DNA of 64,000 nt from Protopterus annectens (GCF_019279795.1 NC_056732.1:1076043240-1076107239), one strand, 5' to 3'; shown: positions 10,770 through 21,546, numbered from the stretch's first letter. The notes: generated by a model not told the origin, from the sequence alone. Numbers and translations: made by a program.

Positions 10770-12172
10770 AAAACAATAATCAAAAGAACGATAATAATGA
10801 AGAAATTAATCCACGACCATAGGGAAGGAGCCAGTACTTAATTGTAGACCAAAATAGTTTTAATAACAAAAGTTCTCTAGTTGCACAAGTCACAAAAAAT
10901 CACACAAGCGCTTTCGCTCAGGCAGTCCTGAGCTTTATCAAGTGTTACAGACATTTCATGCTACTATGCCTAATATATATCCTGGTAATTACAATCTTAA
11001 TTGAAAAAACCTGATTATCAAGTGCTCCAGTGATTTAAAGCTGTAAGCTAAAAACAATTTTCATTGCGTCAACTAAGAATAAAATACATATGTATAAATA
11101 TACAAAAACCAACTTTAAAACACAGAACTTCACAAATGTGGGAGTTTAAAAAGAATTAAAAGTTCAAATTAAGCTTAGAAATCATTGACATCTATATTAT
11201 ATGTATTGGATAGCTTGCAAAATTGCTTATATTGTTAAAGGGCACTGTGTTGTTAAATTCAATTAATTGATATTAAATATTATTTAATAATATTAATATA
11301 AATTTAATATTATGATAGTTTTAAATTAAAATTTTAAAGCAATGAATGCCCATTAATGTAATATAATGTGTAGATGTATTGTTGTGTTAGGGGATCACAA
11401 GTTCAAAACAAGTAGAACCAGATGCAAGGGGTGGTGACTGGGAATCTACCTTAGGCTACTGTGAATTACTATGGCAGTTGAGGCTGAACGCAGGGAAACC
11501 GCCTGGCCTAAATGGGATGATTAGTATCAAACCAGTCTTGAAGCTGAGAAGAGCTAGGCTATAGTTTTGGACTTGTGATCCCCTAACACAACAATACATC
11601 TACACATTATATTACATTAATGGGCATTCATTGCTTTAAAATTTTAATTTAAAACTATCATAATATTAAATTTATATTAATATTATTAAATAATATTTAA
11701 TATCAATTAATTGAATTTAACAACACAGTGCCCTTTAACAATATAAGCAATTTTGCAAGCTATCCAATACATATAATATAGATGTCAATGATTTCTAAGC
11801 TTAATTTGAACTTTTAATTCTTTTTAAACTCCCACATTTGTGAAGTTCTGTGTTTTAAAGTTGGTTTTTGTATATTTATACATATGTATTTTATTCTTAG
11901 TTGACGCAATGAAAATTGTTTTTAGCTTACAGCTTTAAATCACTGGAGCACTTGATAATCAGGTTTTTTCAATTAAGATTGTAATTACCAGGATATATAT
12001 TAGGCATAGTAGCATGAAATGTCTGTAACACTTGATAAAGCTCAGGACTGCCTGAGCGAAAGCGCTTGTGTGATTTTTTGTGACTTGTGCAACTAGAGAA
12101 CTTTTGTTATTAAAACTATTTTGGTCTACAATCAAGTACTGGCTCCTTCCCTATGGTCATGGATTAATTTCT
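10770..12172. mobile_element. 1.4-kb foldback element with Penelope-like end sequence
   Basis: Two arms of about 608 bp (10801-11408 and 11564-12172) are inverted copies with only a few mismatches seen by eye (two of them in the outer 50 bp). They surround a non-repeated loop of about 155 bp, and an A-rich 31-bp stretch precedes the left arm. The whole is flanked by an exact 15-bp duplication ACATAGAGATTTATA (10755-10769 and 12173-12187) inside the CR1-B RT sequence. Each arm contains CTGAGCGAAAGCGCTT after a 7-bp hairpin GCTCAGG/CCTGAGC, resembling the degenerate hammerhead motif of Penelope-like element ends. No protein is encoded. A 15-bp duplication fits target-primed integration better than a DNA transposon. 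Confidence 0.8.
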
Positions 12173-12187
12173 ACATAGAGATTTATA

Positions 12188-13659
12188 CCTAGTTTAGTGA
12201 GTTTATCTATAATTCCAGAGAGGGGGATGGTATCGAAAGCCTTGGCAAGATCTAGATAGGCTGTGTGAACCACCTTACCCTCATCTATGGCTTTGGTGAC
12301 TGCTTCAAAGAAGTCTATCAGGTTTAGGAGACATGATCTGCCTTTTACAAACCCGAACTGTGTGGGGTACAGAGTTTGGAGATTCCCAATGTCTTTGTTT
12401 ATGAGTTCCATGATGATACGTTCCATGGCCTTGCAGACCAGGCCCGTCAGGCTAATAGGGTGGTAGTTCCCAGGGTCTGTCATGGCTCTCCCTTTGTGGA
12501 GTGGGATAACCATCGCAGTGTGCCATTCAGTGGGCACAAAGCCTGAGGTGAGGCTTATGATTGAACATGGTACTTAGGTGGGGTGCCAGTTCATTCTGTA
12601 GTTCATGTAGAATGCAGCCTGGGATTTTGTCAGGTCCCATGGATGCTGTGTTCTTGGCTTAGGAGAGTGAGGTTTTTATCTGTGCAGCCTTGTTTACAGG
12701 AACTTTGCATTCTTCCAGTATAGAGATGGGCCCTTTAAGGGGTGAGAGGGGATAAAGTTAGCACTGATCCTATCTGCCAGGATGTTAGCAATATCATTTG
12801 CTTCTGTATATTTAGTGCCATTGTGCTGTAACTCAGAGCAGATCTGAGTGTTGCCATTGAGATTCTTGACATAGCTATAGAATGCTTTGTGGTTGTCTTT
12901 AGAATCAGTGGTGATTCTGTTTTCATAACTAGCTTTGGAAGATTTTATGAGGGATGTCAGCTTCTTTCTGAGGCTGACCAGGGAGTTCCTCCAATCATGG
13001 AATTTTACTCTTTTTTGCAACAGTTTCATTCTTCTGTTGTAGAGTTTGTTTATGGCAGGGGACCACCAGATTGGCTTCCTTTTTTTGGAGGATAGCATCT
13101 TGGTTCTGTTAGGGATAGCATGATCCATGCACTCGTGTAAGTGCTTATAAAGTGTATTTTGTAGGATTCAGCAGTCGTACCTCTATTGTCCATCTGCATG
13201 GGTGTCATGAAGTTTGCCACTTCTGTCTTAAGAAGCGTGAAGTTGGCCTTGGAGAAATTTTTTACGGTTGTTTCCCTAATGGGGGTGGGGGCGGGATGTG
13301 GATGTCTAGGGTTATTAGCTTGTGGTCGGATCTGACCAATAAGGAATTGACCTGTGGTGTGGAACACCAGTCATCCATGTTGGTATTGACCAGGTCTAGG
13401 ATATTGCTGCCTCTGGTGGGGGTGTGGATAAGTTGATTCAAGGCATTGGAATTTATGAATTCCAGAAAACGTTGAGCAAAAGAGTTGGTACATGAGTAGT
13501 TTTCCCAGTTAATGGTGGGTTCGTTGAAATCACCCATTATTAGGGTGTTGGGTTGTACCGGAATATTTTCCAGTGTATCAAGAAAAGAGGAGTGAGAATC
13601 ATGGGGCGTGGTGGGGGGTCTGTAGTAAGCTACAGTTTGGATTGCGGTCTTGCCCAGAG
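12188..13659 (-). pseudogene. CR1-B endonuclease C-terminal half and RT N-terminal half
   Basis: Minus-strand frames run from the endonuclease (13537-13262: MGDFNEPTINWENYSCTNS, with the catalytic SDHK at about 13330) through the linker (13128-12694: SSKKRKPIWWSPAINKLYN) to RT (12537-12188: VIPLHKG, QFGFVKGRSC, AYLDLAKAFDTIP, the last being motif A). The RT frame is cut by the foldback element, and DIRS-2 cuts the endonuclease at 13660. Frameshifts separate the blocks, but most within-block codons are intact. Confidence 0.87.
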
Positions 13660-13860
13660 ATGTTCATTGTGTTACACTGCTGCAGTCATCACACTTGGGT
13701 TATCCTGCCATCAGGCGGTCCCGCAGTCGGCCCGAGTTCCAAAGTCTTGGTCCGGCGTCAGTTGCTGTCACTTCTTCCCTGATGTCAGTGTGCCAGGGGA
13801 ATATAAGATGCAGCCAACACCATTTTCTTCAGTCTTTCTTGCCGCGCGGTGCCCGATGCA
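13660..13860. repeat. DIRS-2 left inverted terminal repeat
   Basis: It begins ATGTTCATTGTGTTACACTG and is the inverse of 18965-19160, with shared blocks CTGCTGCAGTCATCACACTT, CCAAAGTCTTGGTCCGGCGT and ATAAGATGCAGCCAA. It lacks the extra roughly 35 bp found at the outer end of the right repeat; this asymmetry is usual in DIRS elements. It contains an AATATAAG TATA-like box at 13800, a plausible promoter position. Confidence 0.85.
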
Positions 13861-13977
13861 AAAGCAGTTCACAAGTGCCGGTTGGCCAACTCCTGAGATT
13901 TTCATTCCAAATCCAGAACCAAAGTCTTCTACAAAGCTAAGTACCCCGCTGGGGAAACTTTTTCTTGCCTCAGACCG

Positions 13978-15756
13978 ATGTCAGTAAAAGTTAATAATTG
14001 TATTTCTTGTGGGAAGCAAATACCTCATAAGGATTTCCATTCCTATTGTATCCCATGCCTAGGCCCAGACCACGATGTCACTGGTTGTCGGTTTTGTGCT
14101 AGGTTTAACAAGTGCACTATTAAATGTCGGTTTGATTTTGCCTGACATTATTTTGGCAGAAAATTCAATTACATCATGCCATCGGAACAACCGACGACCG
14201 GAATACACAAAAAGCGCAAAGAAAAGGACAGGCATCTGAGGCCCAAAACTTAAGACGAAGCCTCTGCTAGGCCAGTCGCCGGTTCTCCGGTTTTCAGCAA
14301 GGTGCCTTCGCAGCTGCTGATGACCACTTCTTTGGAACCACAGGCCGCCTCTGACTCCCACGTGGAGATGGCTGGGCCTTCGGCTATACCAGACTTGAGA
14401 CCTACCGAGACTATCCCTTCTGAGGGCTCCGGAGTAGCTGAACAACCCGCAGCATCAGAGGGTGCTTTCAGGCCTACTCAGTTAACCATAAAATCTTCTG
14501 CTAAATCTAAACCAAAGAAACAGCTTCAGCATTCACCAGCACAGGCCTCCATGCCTAAGAAACAAATGCTCAAAATGGCCGATGATCTAATTACTCTGAT
14601 CAGGGGGTCCCACCCTCCTCCTGATAAAAGGCCTAGACAGGATGCAGACTATGACTCATCCGAGCAGGTGTCCATCTCCTCTGATTCATCCTCAGACCTA
14701 GGATACTCTTTACCCCCTTATGAGGATTCTGATGCTGAGGAATCCATTCCTTCAGCCTCTCCTCCAGAGGACTACTCCTTTGGGGAAACCTTACATACCA
14801 TGTGGGAGCATTTCCATTGGGAGGGCCAAGATTACTCAGAATCCAAGAAAAGGCTCAGAGATTTCCTTTTATTACCTCAACACAGACCCCTTGCTATTCT
14901 GCCAGTGTTAGATGTTGTGGATGATGTGTATGCTGAATACAGCTTAAATCCTGATTCTTTACCTCCAACTGCAGTTAAGCCAGACAGATATTACAGAGTC
15001 CCTGACTCTCACAAATTCCTTTATAAAAGCCCTGTTGCTAACCCTGAAACTATTTCCCAGGGTCCCAAAGGGGTAAAGGCCTCTACAGCAAAAAATCCAG
15101 TCCCCTCTGATAGAGATTCCAGGGCATTAGACAGATGGGGAAAGAAAGTATACACATCTGCAACTTTAGCAATGAGAGCACTAAATTGCCAGTTTCACAT
15201 GCTTAAATATCAGCAATATTTGATGTCTCAGTTGAAACAAAAAATGCTTCCAAATTCAGAACTTCCTAACTATAAGGAAATGCAGGATTTATTGCATGCA
15301 GCTGAACAAGTGGGAAAACATACTTTGCAATGTGGTTTTGATTCCTTAGAGGCCTCCTGTAGAGCAGCAGTTACAGGGTCTGTCATTAGAAGGCATGCTT
15401 GGTTAAAAGAACAGACCTTACCAGATCATGTTAAAGCAAAGTTATTGGATGCACCCTTGCAGCAGCATGTTTTATTTGGAGTTAAGGCAGAAGAGATATT
15501 AAAGAAAATGGAGGATAAAGCAAAATCTATGCAAATGGTGAAGGATTTCTTACAGGTTCAGCCTCCTCGGTTTAGCAGAAATTGGCCAACAAAAAATTGG
15601 TCCTTTCCAGTTTCAGACAGAACTCAAAGGGGCAGATACAGACGTCCAAGAGGCAGAGGTCAACCACAAGGTACTTACAGACCTCGACAATGGGGTACTT
15701 CAACCCAGAAAGAAGGGGAAGACAGGCCTCAACCTTATAAAAAGCAGACCCAATGA
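13978..15756 (+). pseudogene. DIRS-2 gag-like protein, split by two stops
   Basis: An ATG at 13978 opens a frame with a Cys-rich start (CISCGK...YCIPCLG...CRFCARFNKC) that looks like a zinc-binding domain. In-frame TGA (about 14142) and TAA (about 14247) then interrupt it, and the same frame is open from 14302 to 15756. The second part has an acidic Ser-rich linker (SISSDSSSDLGYSLPPYEDS), a conserved core around YRVPDSHKFLYKSPVANP, MRALNCQFHMLKY and CGFDSLEASCRAAV, and a basic Arg/Gly-rich tail (RGRYRRPRGRGQ) suited to RNA binding. First ATG of the open part is at 14320. Likely nucleocapsid-like; no enzyme motif. Confidence 0.82.
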
Positions 15757-15847
15757 CTTCCCACTACAGCTGCCATCATCTCTCTCACTGACACTTTTCA
15801 GTCACAATTGGCAATTAATCACCAAAGACAAATGGGTTCTCAATATT

Positions 15848-17638
15848 GTGTCTCAAGGTTACAAGTTCCACTTTCACACTCTGCCAAGGTTAAAAGGAAT
15901 GCCAAATCTGCCACCAAATCAATGGGCAGAGGCTCAAAGGCAAATTACAGCACTCATGGACATGAGAGCTATTCAAGAGGTACCAATACAAGAGCAAGGA
16001 CAAGGATTTTACTCAAGACTCTTTCTGGTTCCCAGAAAGGACAAAGCCTGGAGGCCCATTCTGGATCTTTCTTCTCTAAATACTTACCTGGATGTTCCAA
16101 AATTCAAAATGTTGACACTACAGCAGCTTCTTCCCATGCTGGGCAAGAAAGCTTGGCTCGTAACATTGGACCTCAAGGAAGCATACCTGCATGTCCCTAT
16201 CAGACAAAATTGCAGAAGATACCTCAGATTCTTAGCAGGTTCAATGCACTTCCAATTCTCTGCACTGCCCTTTGGCTTATCTACTGTGCCCAGGGTCTTA
16301 ACAAAATGCCTGGCACCAGTAATTGCATTTTGCAGACAAAAAGGAATTCAAATTTACCCATATTTGGAAGACTGCCTTATTCAAGCAGAGAGCAAAGACA
16401 TTCTTCTAAAGCATCTGACATTTGTAAAAAGACTGCTAATTTGCCTAGGGTACACAGTAAACGAAAAGAAATCAAAACTAGTGCCCTCACAAGAGATAAT
16501 ATTCCTGGGTGCCAGCTTAAATACAACGGCCCAGATGGCTTATCTCATGCCAGACAAGCAAAGACAACTGATTCAATATTTCCAATTAATGGCAACAAAG
16601 ACTCAACTCCCTGCAAGAAAAATTCTGCAGGCCTTGGGTTACATGGCATCTTGCATACTACTAATTCCATATGCAAAACTGCATATGAGGAAACTACAAT
16701 GGTACCTAAAGAGTGTCTGGTCTCAACACTGTCACAGTTTGGAAACAGTAATACCACTAATTCCTTGCCTTCAACAGGAGTTTCGATGGTGGGCTCAAGC
16801 CTGTCACCTCAACAAGGGACAGCCTTTCACTCAACCCACAGCCAGGCACACACTGACAACAGATGCTTCAGATTACTCCTGGGGAGCACACATGGCAGGA
16901 AAATGTATTCAGGGCAAGTGGAAATCAGAACAAAGGCATCTTCACATCAATCAAAAAGAGATGCTAGCTGTACAAAATGCTCTTATAGCCTTCAAGGACC
17001 TTCTGCATCCAGGGCAACTTCTTCTAAGGACAGACAACACCACAGTTATGTGGTACATAAACAAGCAAGGGGGCACTCATTCATATCCCCTCTGCAGACA
17101 AGCCATGACCTTGTGGAACACAGCTATAGCCTATCAAGTTCATCTGCAAGCACAATTCCTGCCAGGAGAGAAAAACACACTGGCAGACGACTTAAGCAGA
17201 AACATCATGGATCCACACAAGTGGAAATTAAATCCACAAATGTTCAGGATGATAACACAGAAATGGTGGAGCCCAGACAAAGATATGTTCGCATCCCCAA
17301 TGAATTGCTAGCTACAGAAATTCTGCACAAGGACTTATCACCCACAAGCATGGAAAGTGGATGCCATCTCATTCAGCTGGAAAAACCTACAAGTATACGC
17401 TTTCCCACCACTGCCTCTCCTTTCAAAGGTACTCATAAAAGCCAGACAAGAAAGGCCAAAGATGATCCTGATTGCCCCAGACTGGCCACGTCAGCACTGG
17501 TACCCAATCTTAAAGAACTCAGCACAAGGACCACCATGGATTTTGCCTCAAATCTCACAACTTCTGACTCAGCAAAACAATCAGATAAAGCATGGCCAGC
17601 TCAAGACTTTAAACCTGGCTGCATGGCAAATTCCTTAG
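15848..17638 (+). pseudogene. DIRS-2 reverse transcriptase - RNase H
   Basis: The open frame at 15848-17311 encodes an RT with FYSRLFLVPRKDKAWRPILD, motif A as LVTLDLKEAYLHVPI, LRFLAGSMHFQFSALPFGLS, and an active-site box written YLEDC, so the first catalytic Asp of YLDD is Glu here. An RNase H follows, with TDASDYSWGAHM, HINQKEMLAV, RTDNTTVMWYINKQGG and LPGEKNTLADDLSR: four acidic positions are present. A TAG at 17309-17311 is followed in the same frame by the DIRS C-terminal block APDWPRQHWYPIL up to 17638. The D-to-E change plus the TAG indicate an inactive copy. Start codon is uncertain, since the frame is also open upstream of 15848. Confidence 0.88.
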
Positions 17639-17649
17639 TCAAGCAAGCA

Positions 17650-18657
17650 ATGCCTCTCTCCAAACCTGTTATGGATGTCATTCTGGAGGCCAGAAGGCCT
17701 AGCACCAGGAAAGCCTATTCGGATAAATGGAAGAGATTCTGTGCCTGGAACCAAGTTCACAAACTTGAACCTCTTGTCCCAAATATTCCTCAGATACTAC
17801 AATACTTGACTGAGTTGCTGGACAAGGGCCTCTCCTTTTCATCCATTAAGATCCGTGCCTCATCCATCTCTGCTAATTACAACACGGATCCACCTATTTT
17901 TTCTCATCCTTTGGTAAAACAGTACCTCAGAGGGGCTAAAAACATAAGACCGCCCCGTAGAGCACCAACTCCAACTTGGGATCTCAACTTTGTCTTGGAG
18001 AAATTAACTTTACCTCCTTTTGAGCCAGCTAACTCAGCAGACTTAAAATATGTCTCTTGGAAAACTGCTCTGCTCCTGGCATCAACCTCAGCACAAAGAA
18101 TTTCAGAATTACAGGCACTAATGGCAGTGAAACCCTTCATCATATTCCATCAAGACAGGGTGTCTTTAAGAACAAACCCTACGTTTATGCCAAAGGTGGT
18201 ATCAAGTGTGGCTCTAAACCAAACCATTCAATTGCCAACTTTTTATCCAAATCCACAGAATAACAGGGAGAGACTACTGCATTCCTTGGACATACACAGG
18301 CAGTTACGCTTCTACTTGGACAAAACTAAAGCTTTCAGAAAAAATGAGCAATTGTTTGTATCATATGCTGCAGGAACACAGGGAAAAGCCATTTCAAAAT
18401 AGACCATTTCAAAATGGATAGACCATTGCATATGTTTCTGCTATACATATCATGGGAAAACTGCACCTAACAACATTAGGTCTCATTCCACCAGGGCAAC
18501 AGCCAGTTCAACTGCCTACCTCAGAGGTGTACCTACCAAGGACATTTTGGAAGCAGCAACTTGGAGTTCTGTACATACCTTCACCAAGCATTACCATCTG
18601 CCTCTTTACTCTAAATCCAGAGCTGGCTTTGCCACTGCAGTTCTGCAGGGCCTTATA
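17650..18657 (+). pseudogene. DIRS-2 tyrosine recombinase, one internal stop
   Basis: From the Met at 17650 this frame, which overlaps the RT ORF in a different frame, encodes a phage-integrase-type recombinase. A SAM-like N-terminal core-binding domain includes STRKAYSDKWKRFCAWN. The catalytic domain has the first Arg in TSAQRISELQAL, then after the stop the H-x-x-R box in RSHSTRATAS and the nucleophile region FTKHYHLPLYSKSRAG. A TAG at 18400-18402 lies within an imperfect 15-bp tandem repetition (18389-18403 and 18404-18418), and the frame continues to about 18657 as LQGL and a stop. All catalytic residues I can place are kept. It would recombine a circular cDNA with the genome. Confidence 0.88.
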
Positions 18658-18708
18658 GCCACCCCTAATGCCTTATAGAAGCAGCCACTCTACCTCTGCT
18701 TTGGGATT

Positions 18709-18810
18709 CTACCCAAGTGTGATGACTGCAGCAGTGTAACACGATGAACATAGTACAGTTTTGTACCTACCATAAATGTAGATGTTTGAGTGTATACACT
18801 TCTGCAGTCC
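18709..18810. repeat. DIRS-2 internal complementary region
   Basis: About 100 bp just after the recombinase gene match, in the complement, the left terminus (GCAGTGTAACACGATGAACAT) followed directly by the right terminus (AGTACAGTTTTGTACCTACC onward). It thus holds the sequence of the two ends joined head to tail. In the accepted DIRS model this region templates completion of the ends and circle formation. Confidence 0.85.
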
Positions 18811-18959
18811 AGGTTACCCTCCATCCTTCCCCTCTTACTTGCTGTTACTTACCCTGGTATTCTACCCTTGCTGCCTATGGAAAGTATTTGCTGGTAACAT
18901 AAAGTATTTGATTGCTTTTCTTATGTATGTTTTATTAGCAATTTACATTGCCTACCTTT

Positions 18960-19194
18960 TTGGGGGCACCTGACATCTGGGACAAGAAAAACTGAAGAAA
19001 ATGGCATTGGCTGCATCTTATATACCCCTGGTGCACTGACGTCTGGGAAGAAGTGACAGCAACCGACGCCGGACCAAGACTTTGGAACTCAGGCCGACTG
19101 CGGGACCACCTGATGGCTGGATAACCCAAGTGTGATGACTGCAGCAGTGTATACACTCGAACATCTACATTTATGGTAGGTACAAAACTGTACT
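18960..19194. repeat. DIRS-2 right inverted terminal repeat
   Basis: Inverse of 13660-13860, plus an outer extension of about 35 bp (ACATCTACATTTATGGTAGG...) that the left repeat lacks but the internal complementary region contains. It ends ACAAAACTGTACT at 19194, where CR1-B resumes. Confidence 0.85.
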
Positions 19195-19982
19195 TTAGTT
19201 GAACTTGGATAATTTCGGATGCATTATGCTGAGCAACTAGCTTGGAGGTGTGGACATCCTTAATGAATATGGACACGCCTCCGCCTTTAGTGTTTCGATC
19301 CGGGTTAGGTGGCCGAAAGGTGTGGTATGAATTATAGCTTGGTAATGCAGGGGTGCTGTCTGGGGCTTTGAACCAGGTCTCTGTACCTCTCAACTGTCCA
19401 GATTTTCGCAGAATGTCCAGAGTTTTGCCTCATATTTTTGGTCTGTTCCTTCTAAAATCTGCACCTTTCCGGTAAATAACTGAGGATTGAAGTCATTAAA
19501 TAATGAGAAATATTTGAGTTTAAGACTCCACATCCTTCAGAAATTCATGCTAATGCAAAACCTATTATTCTATCAACATTCTAAGCTTGTAAGAGCAATA
19601 GTTAAAATGTGTCCCTATTTGTCTCCCCATCATTTAGGCTTTGCACAGATTTTCTGCTCTAAGATGTTGAGAGGTCACAGATGTCGATGTTCTCCATTTT
19701 AAAGAGTGCCTTGAGTGAGTGCACTTTGAGGTTTAGACTTCTAGCACTGGGTAGCATTACCCTCAGATTTTGCTTGCTTGTACCTGTTACAGTGGTGAAT
19801 TTGTCATTTGAACCTTGCCTAAAAAAGGCACTATAGGGGTGGCAAGAGCCTTTGCCAGTATCCAGAATCCCAAGGTGCAGGCCACCTCTGGCAAAGCATC
19901 ATGGTCTGTCGATCATGTCATCCCAGGCAGACAGATACTGGGTTCCCTTAAAATGACACCAGAAGCTTAGCCAATTGTTGAA
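19195..19982 (-). pseudogene. CR1-B endonuclease N-terminus and esterase tail
   Basis: Minus-strand frame 19393-19195 encodes the endonuclease portion TKGGGVSIFIKDVHTSKLVA, closely matching CR1-C (TKGGGVSIFIKDTHTSRLVA). Upstream (19720-19640) is LRVML followed by SARSLNLKVHSL, the endonuclease start. Before that (19982-19800) is the esterase tail WLSFWCHFKGTQYLSAWDDM, then a degraded block V. About 250 bp at 19400-19670 looks unlike CR1 and may be a small unrecognised insert. DIRS-2 and the L2-like LINE bound this segment. Confidence 0.75.
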
Positions 19983-19995
19983 GATATAGTGCTAC

Positions 19996-20060
19996 ATCTT
20001 TAAATTTCTAGTCTCCCACCAGGACACAAGTGCTCCTCAGCAATTACATTCTGCTTGCCG
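19996..20060 (+). repeat. 65-bp leader block, first copy
   Basis: ATCTTTAAATTTCTAGTCTC...CTGCTTGCCG occurs here and again at 21067-21131 in the same orientation with one visible mismatch. The first copy runs straight into the 112-bp repeats, whereas the second is followed by GTAAGCC. The pair suggests a repeated 5' unit of about 1.07 kb. Confidence 0.9.
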
Positions 20061-20508
20061 AGCACACTCAAGCAAATCTGCAGTCTGTGGCTACCACTCC
20101 ACCCATACAGTTAAAGAAGGAATCAGTACTGCAAACTAAACAAGGATAGACATTTTGAGCCTCAAGAGCAGGAGCACACTCAAGCAAATCTGCAGTCTGC
20201 GGCTATCACTCCACCCATACAGTATAAGAAGGAATCAGTACTGCAAACTAAACAAGGATATACATTTTGAGCCTCAAGAGCAGGAGCACACTCAAGCAAA
20301 TCTGCAGTCTGGGGCTACCACTCCACCCATACAGTATAAGAAGGAATCAGTACTGCAAACTAAACAAGGATATACATTTTGAGCCTCAAGAGCAGGAGCA
20401 CACTCAAGCAAATCTGCAGTCTGCGCCTACCACTCCACCCATACAGTATAAGAAGGAACCAGTACTGCAAACTAAACAAGGATCTACATTTTGAGCCTCA
20501 AGAGCAGG
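20061..20508 (+). repeat. Four tandem 112-bp units in the LINE 5' leader
   Basis: Units start at 20061, 20173, 20285 and 20397, each beginning AGCACACTCAAGCAAATCTG and ending CCTCAAGAGCAGG. They differ by a few bases each. The last unit ends at 20508 before unique sequence. Open frames inside the array are by-products of the 112-bp period and not evidence of coding. Confidence 0.95.
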
Positions 20509-21546
20509 GTTAGTCCACCCAGGCATTCTACTTGTATGTTTTATGAGAGTGAAGCTATTACATTAGCAGTATTTCTTAGTAGTTCTCAGCTTGCTAATAA
20601 AACTGACTGTTGTAGCCTTGTGTCCCCCCCCAGCTAGTACAGTAATCCTAACTGTCCAATAGACAGTATACATTTAATATACATCCCTGTGACTAAATTA
20701 ACCATCAAGCAGCCCTCTCAGTGCTTTCTGCCATAGTTTGCATCACTTGGAGGCCCACCTGTTTATTTGCATCTCTATACATTCCCCTTCATTGCTAATG
20801 TATCTCCCTACTCTAATATGTGCACAAACTGGTTACTAATCAGCAAGTCAATGTGAAGACACACTCCCAACCTTAATAAACTTTGCTGTCTCTTCTCTCC
20901 TTCACTTTACAGGTAGTTTGAATTATTACTTACCCCCTCTGAGGCCTTCACTGATTTCCACTGATTGCCTCTCTGGTTTCTTTGCATTCCACCTGGTTTA
21001 CACCCCTTGTGCTATCTCCCTCCCCCAATACAAAGTCTATATTAGAATCCTGCTGAGCATGGAGCCATCTTTAAATTTCTAGTCTCCCACCAGGACACAA
21101 GTGCTTCTCAGCAATTACATTCTGCTTGCCGGTAAGCCATTAGACCTCAGGAATTTGTTTTAAAAGTGTTCAGATTTGTAAAGTAATACTTAGTTTTTCT
21201 TTTGACTTGGTTGGCTCTGCCCCGCTCCGTTCGCCCCCGCTAACACTTGGGCTCTCTCCGCTCCCCTGCCCTGCCCCCTATTACCTCCTGCCCCCACTAC
21301 CTCTACATTTATAGTAATCACAGCCACACCCACAGCTCACCCTCACATCACCTCCACCAATCACATCTCCTCAAGTTATATCACATTATACCACACCAAC
21401 TTGCTCCACACAAAATACTCCCAATCACTCTCATTCCCACTAGGCATTTTTTACATCACCCACACTACTTCCCCATCCACATATAGTGCAACCCTATAAT
21501 TCCTATTCAGACCCCCCCACCTAGAAACAACTTAAACTTTATAACC

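Larger units (their letters stand above)
13660..19194 (+). mobile_element. DIRS-2, nearly complete DIRS-type retrotransposon
   Basis: The 5.5-kb element has inverted terminal repeats (13660-13860 and 18960-19194), a gag-like ORF, an RT/RNase H ORF, an overlapping tyrosine-recombinase ORF and an internal complementary region at 18709-18810 that matches both termini. The limits come from the CR1-B endonuclease sequence that resumes on each side, and from the internal region, which places the two ends next to each other. No target duplication is seen, as expected for elements that integrate a circle by tyrosine recombinase. ORFs carry only a few stops, so it is much younger than DIRS-1. Confidence 0.92.

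Noticed and set aside
11409-11563. 5S rRNA or tRNA gene in the palindrome loop
   Set aside because: Short words such as ACCGCCTGG and TTAGTA occur, but in the wrong order for 5S rRNA, and no tRNA A/B box pair is present.
15808-17650. Single 864-codon protein starting at 15808
   Set aside because: Only the part from about 17650 encodes the recombinase. The upstream part is the out-of-frame reading of the RT/RNase H gene and has low-complexity Ser/Thr/Lys composition.
13660-19194. DIRS-2 as a DNA transposon because of its inverted repeats
   Set aside because: It encodes RT, RNase H and a tyrosine recombinase, has an internal complementary region and lacks a target duplication, all of which identify DIRS.
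20061-20508. Two 75-codon frames with repeated near-identical proteins, and resemblance to a CRISPR-like array
   Set aside because: Units are contiguous 112-bp tandem copies with no unique spacers. The frames arise from the array, and the context is a LINE leader in a vertebrate genome.
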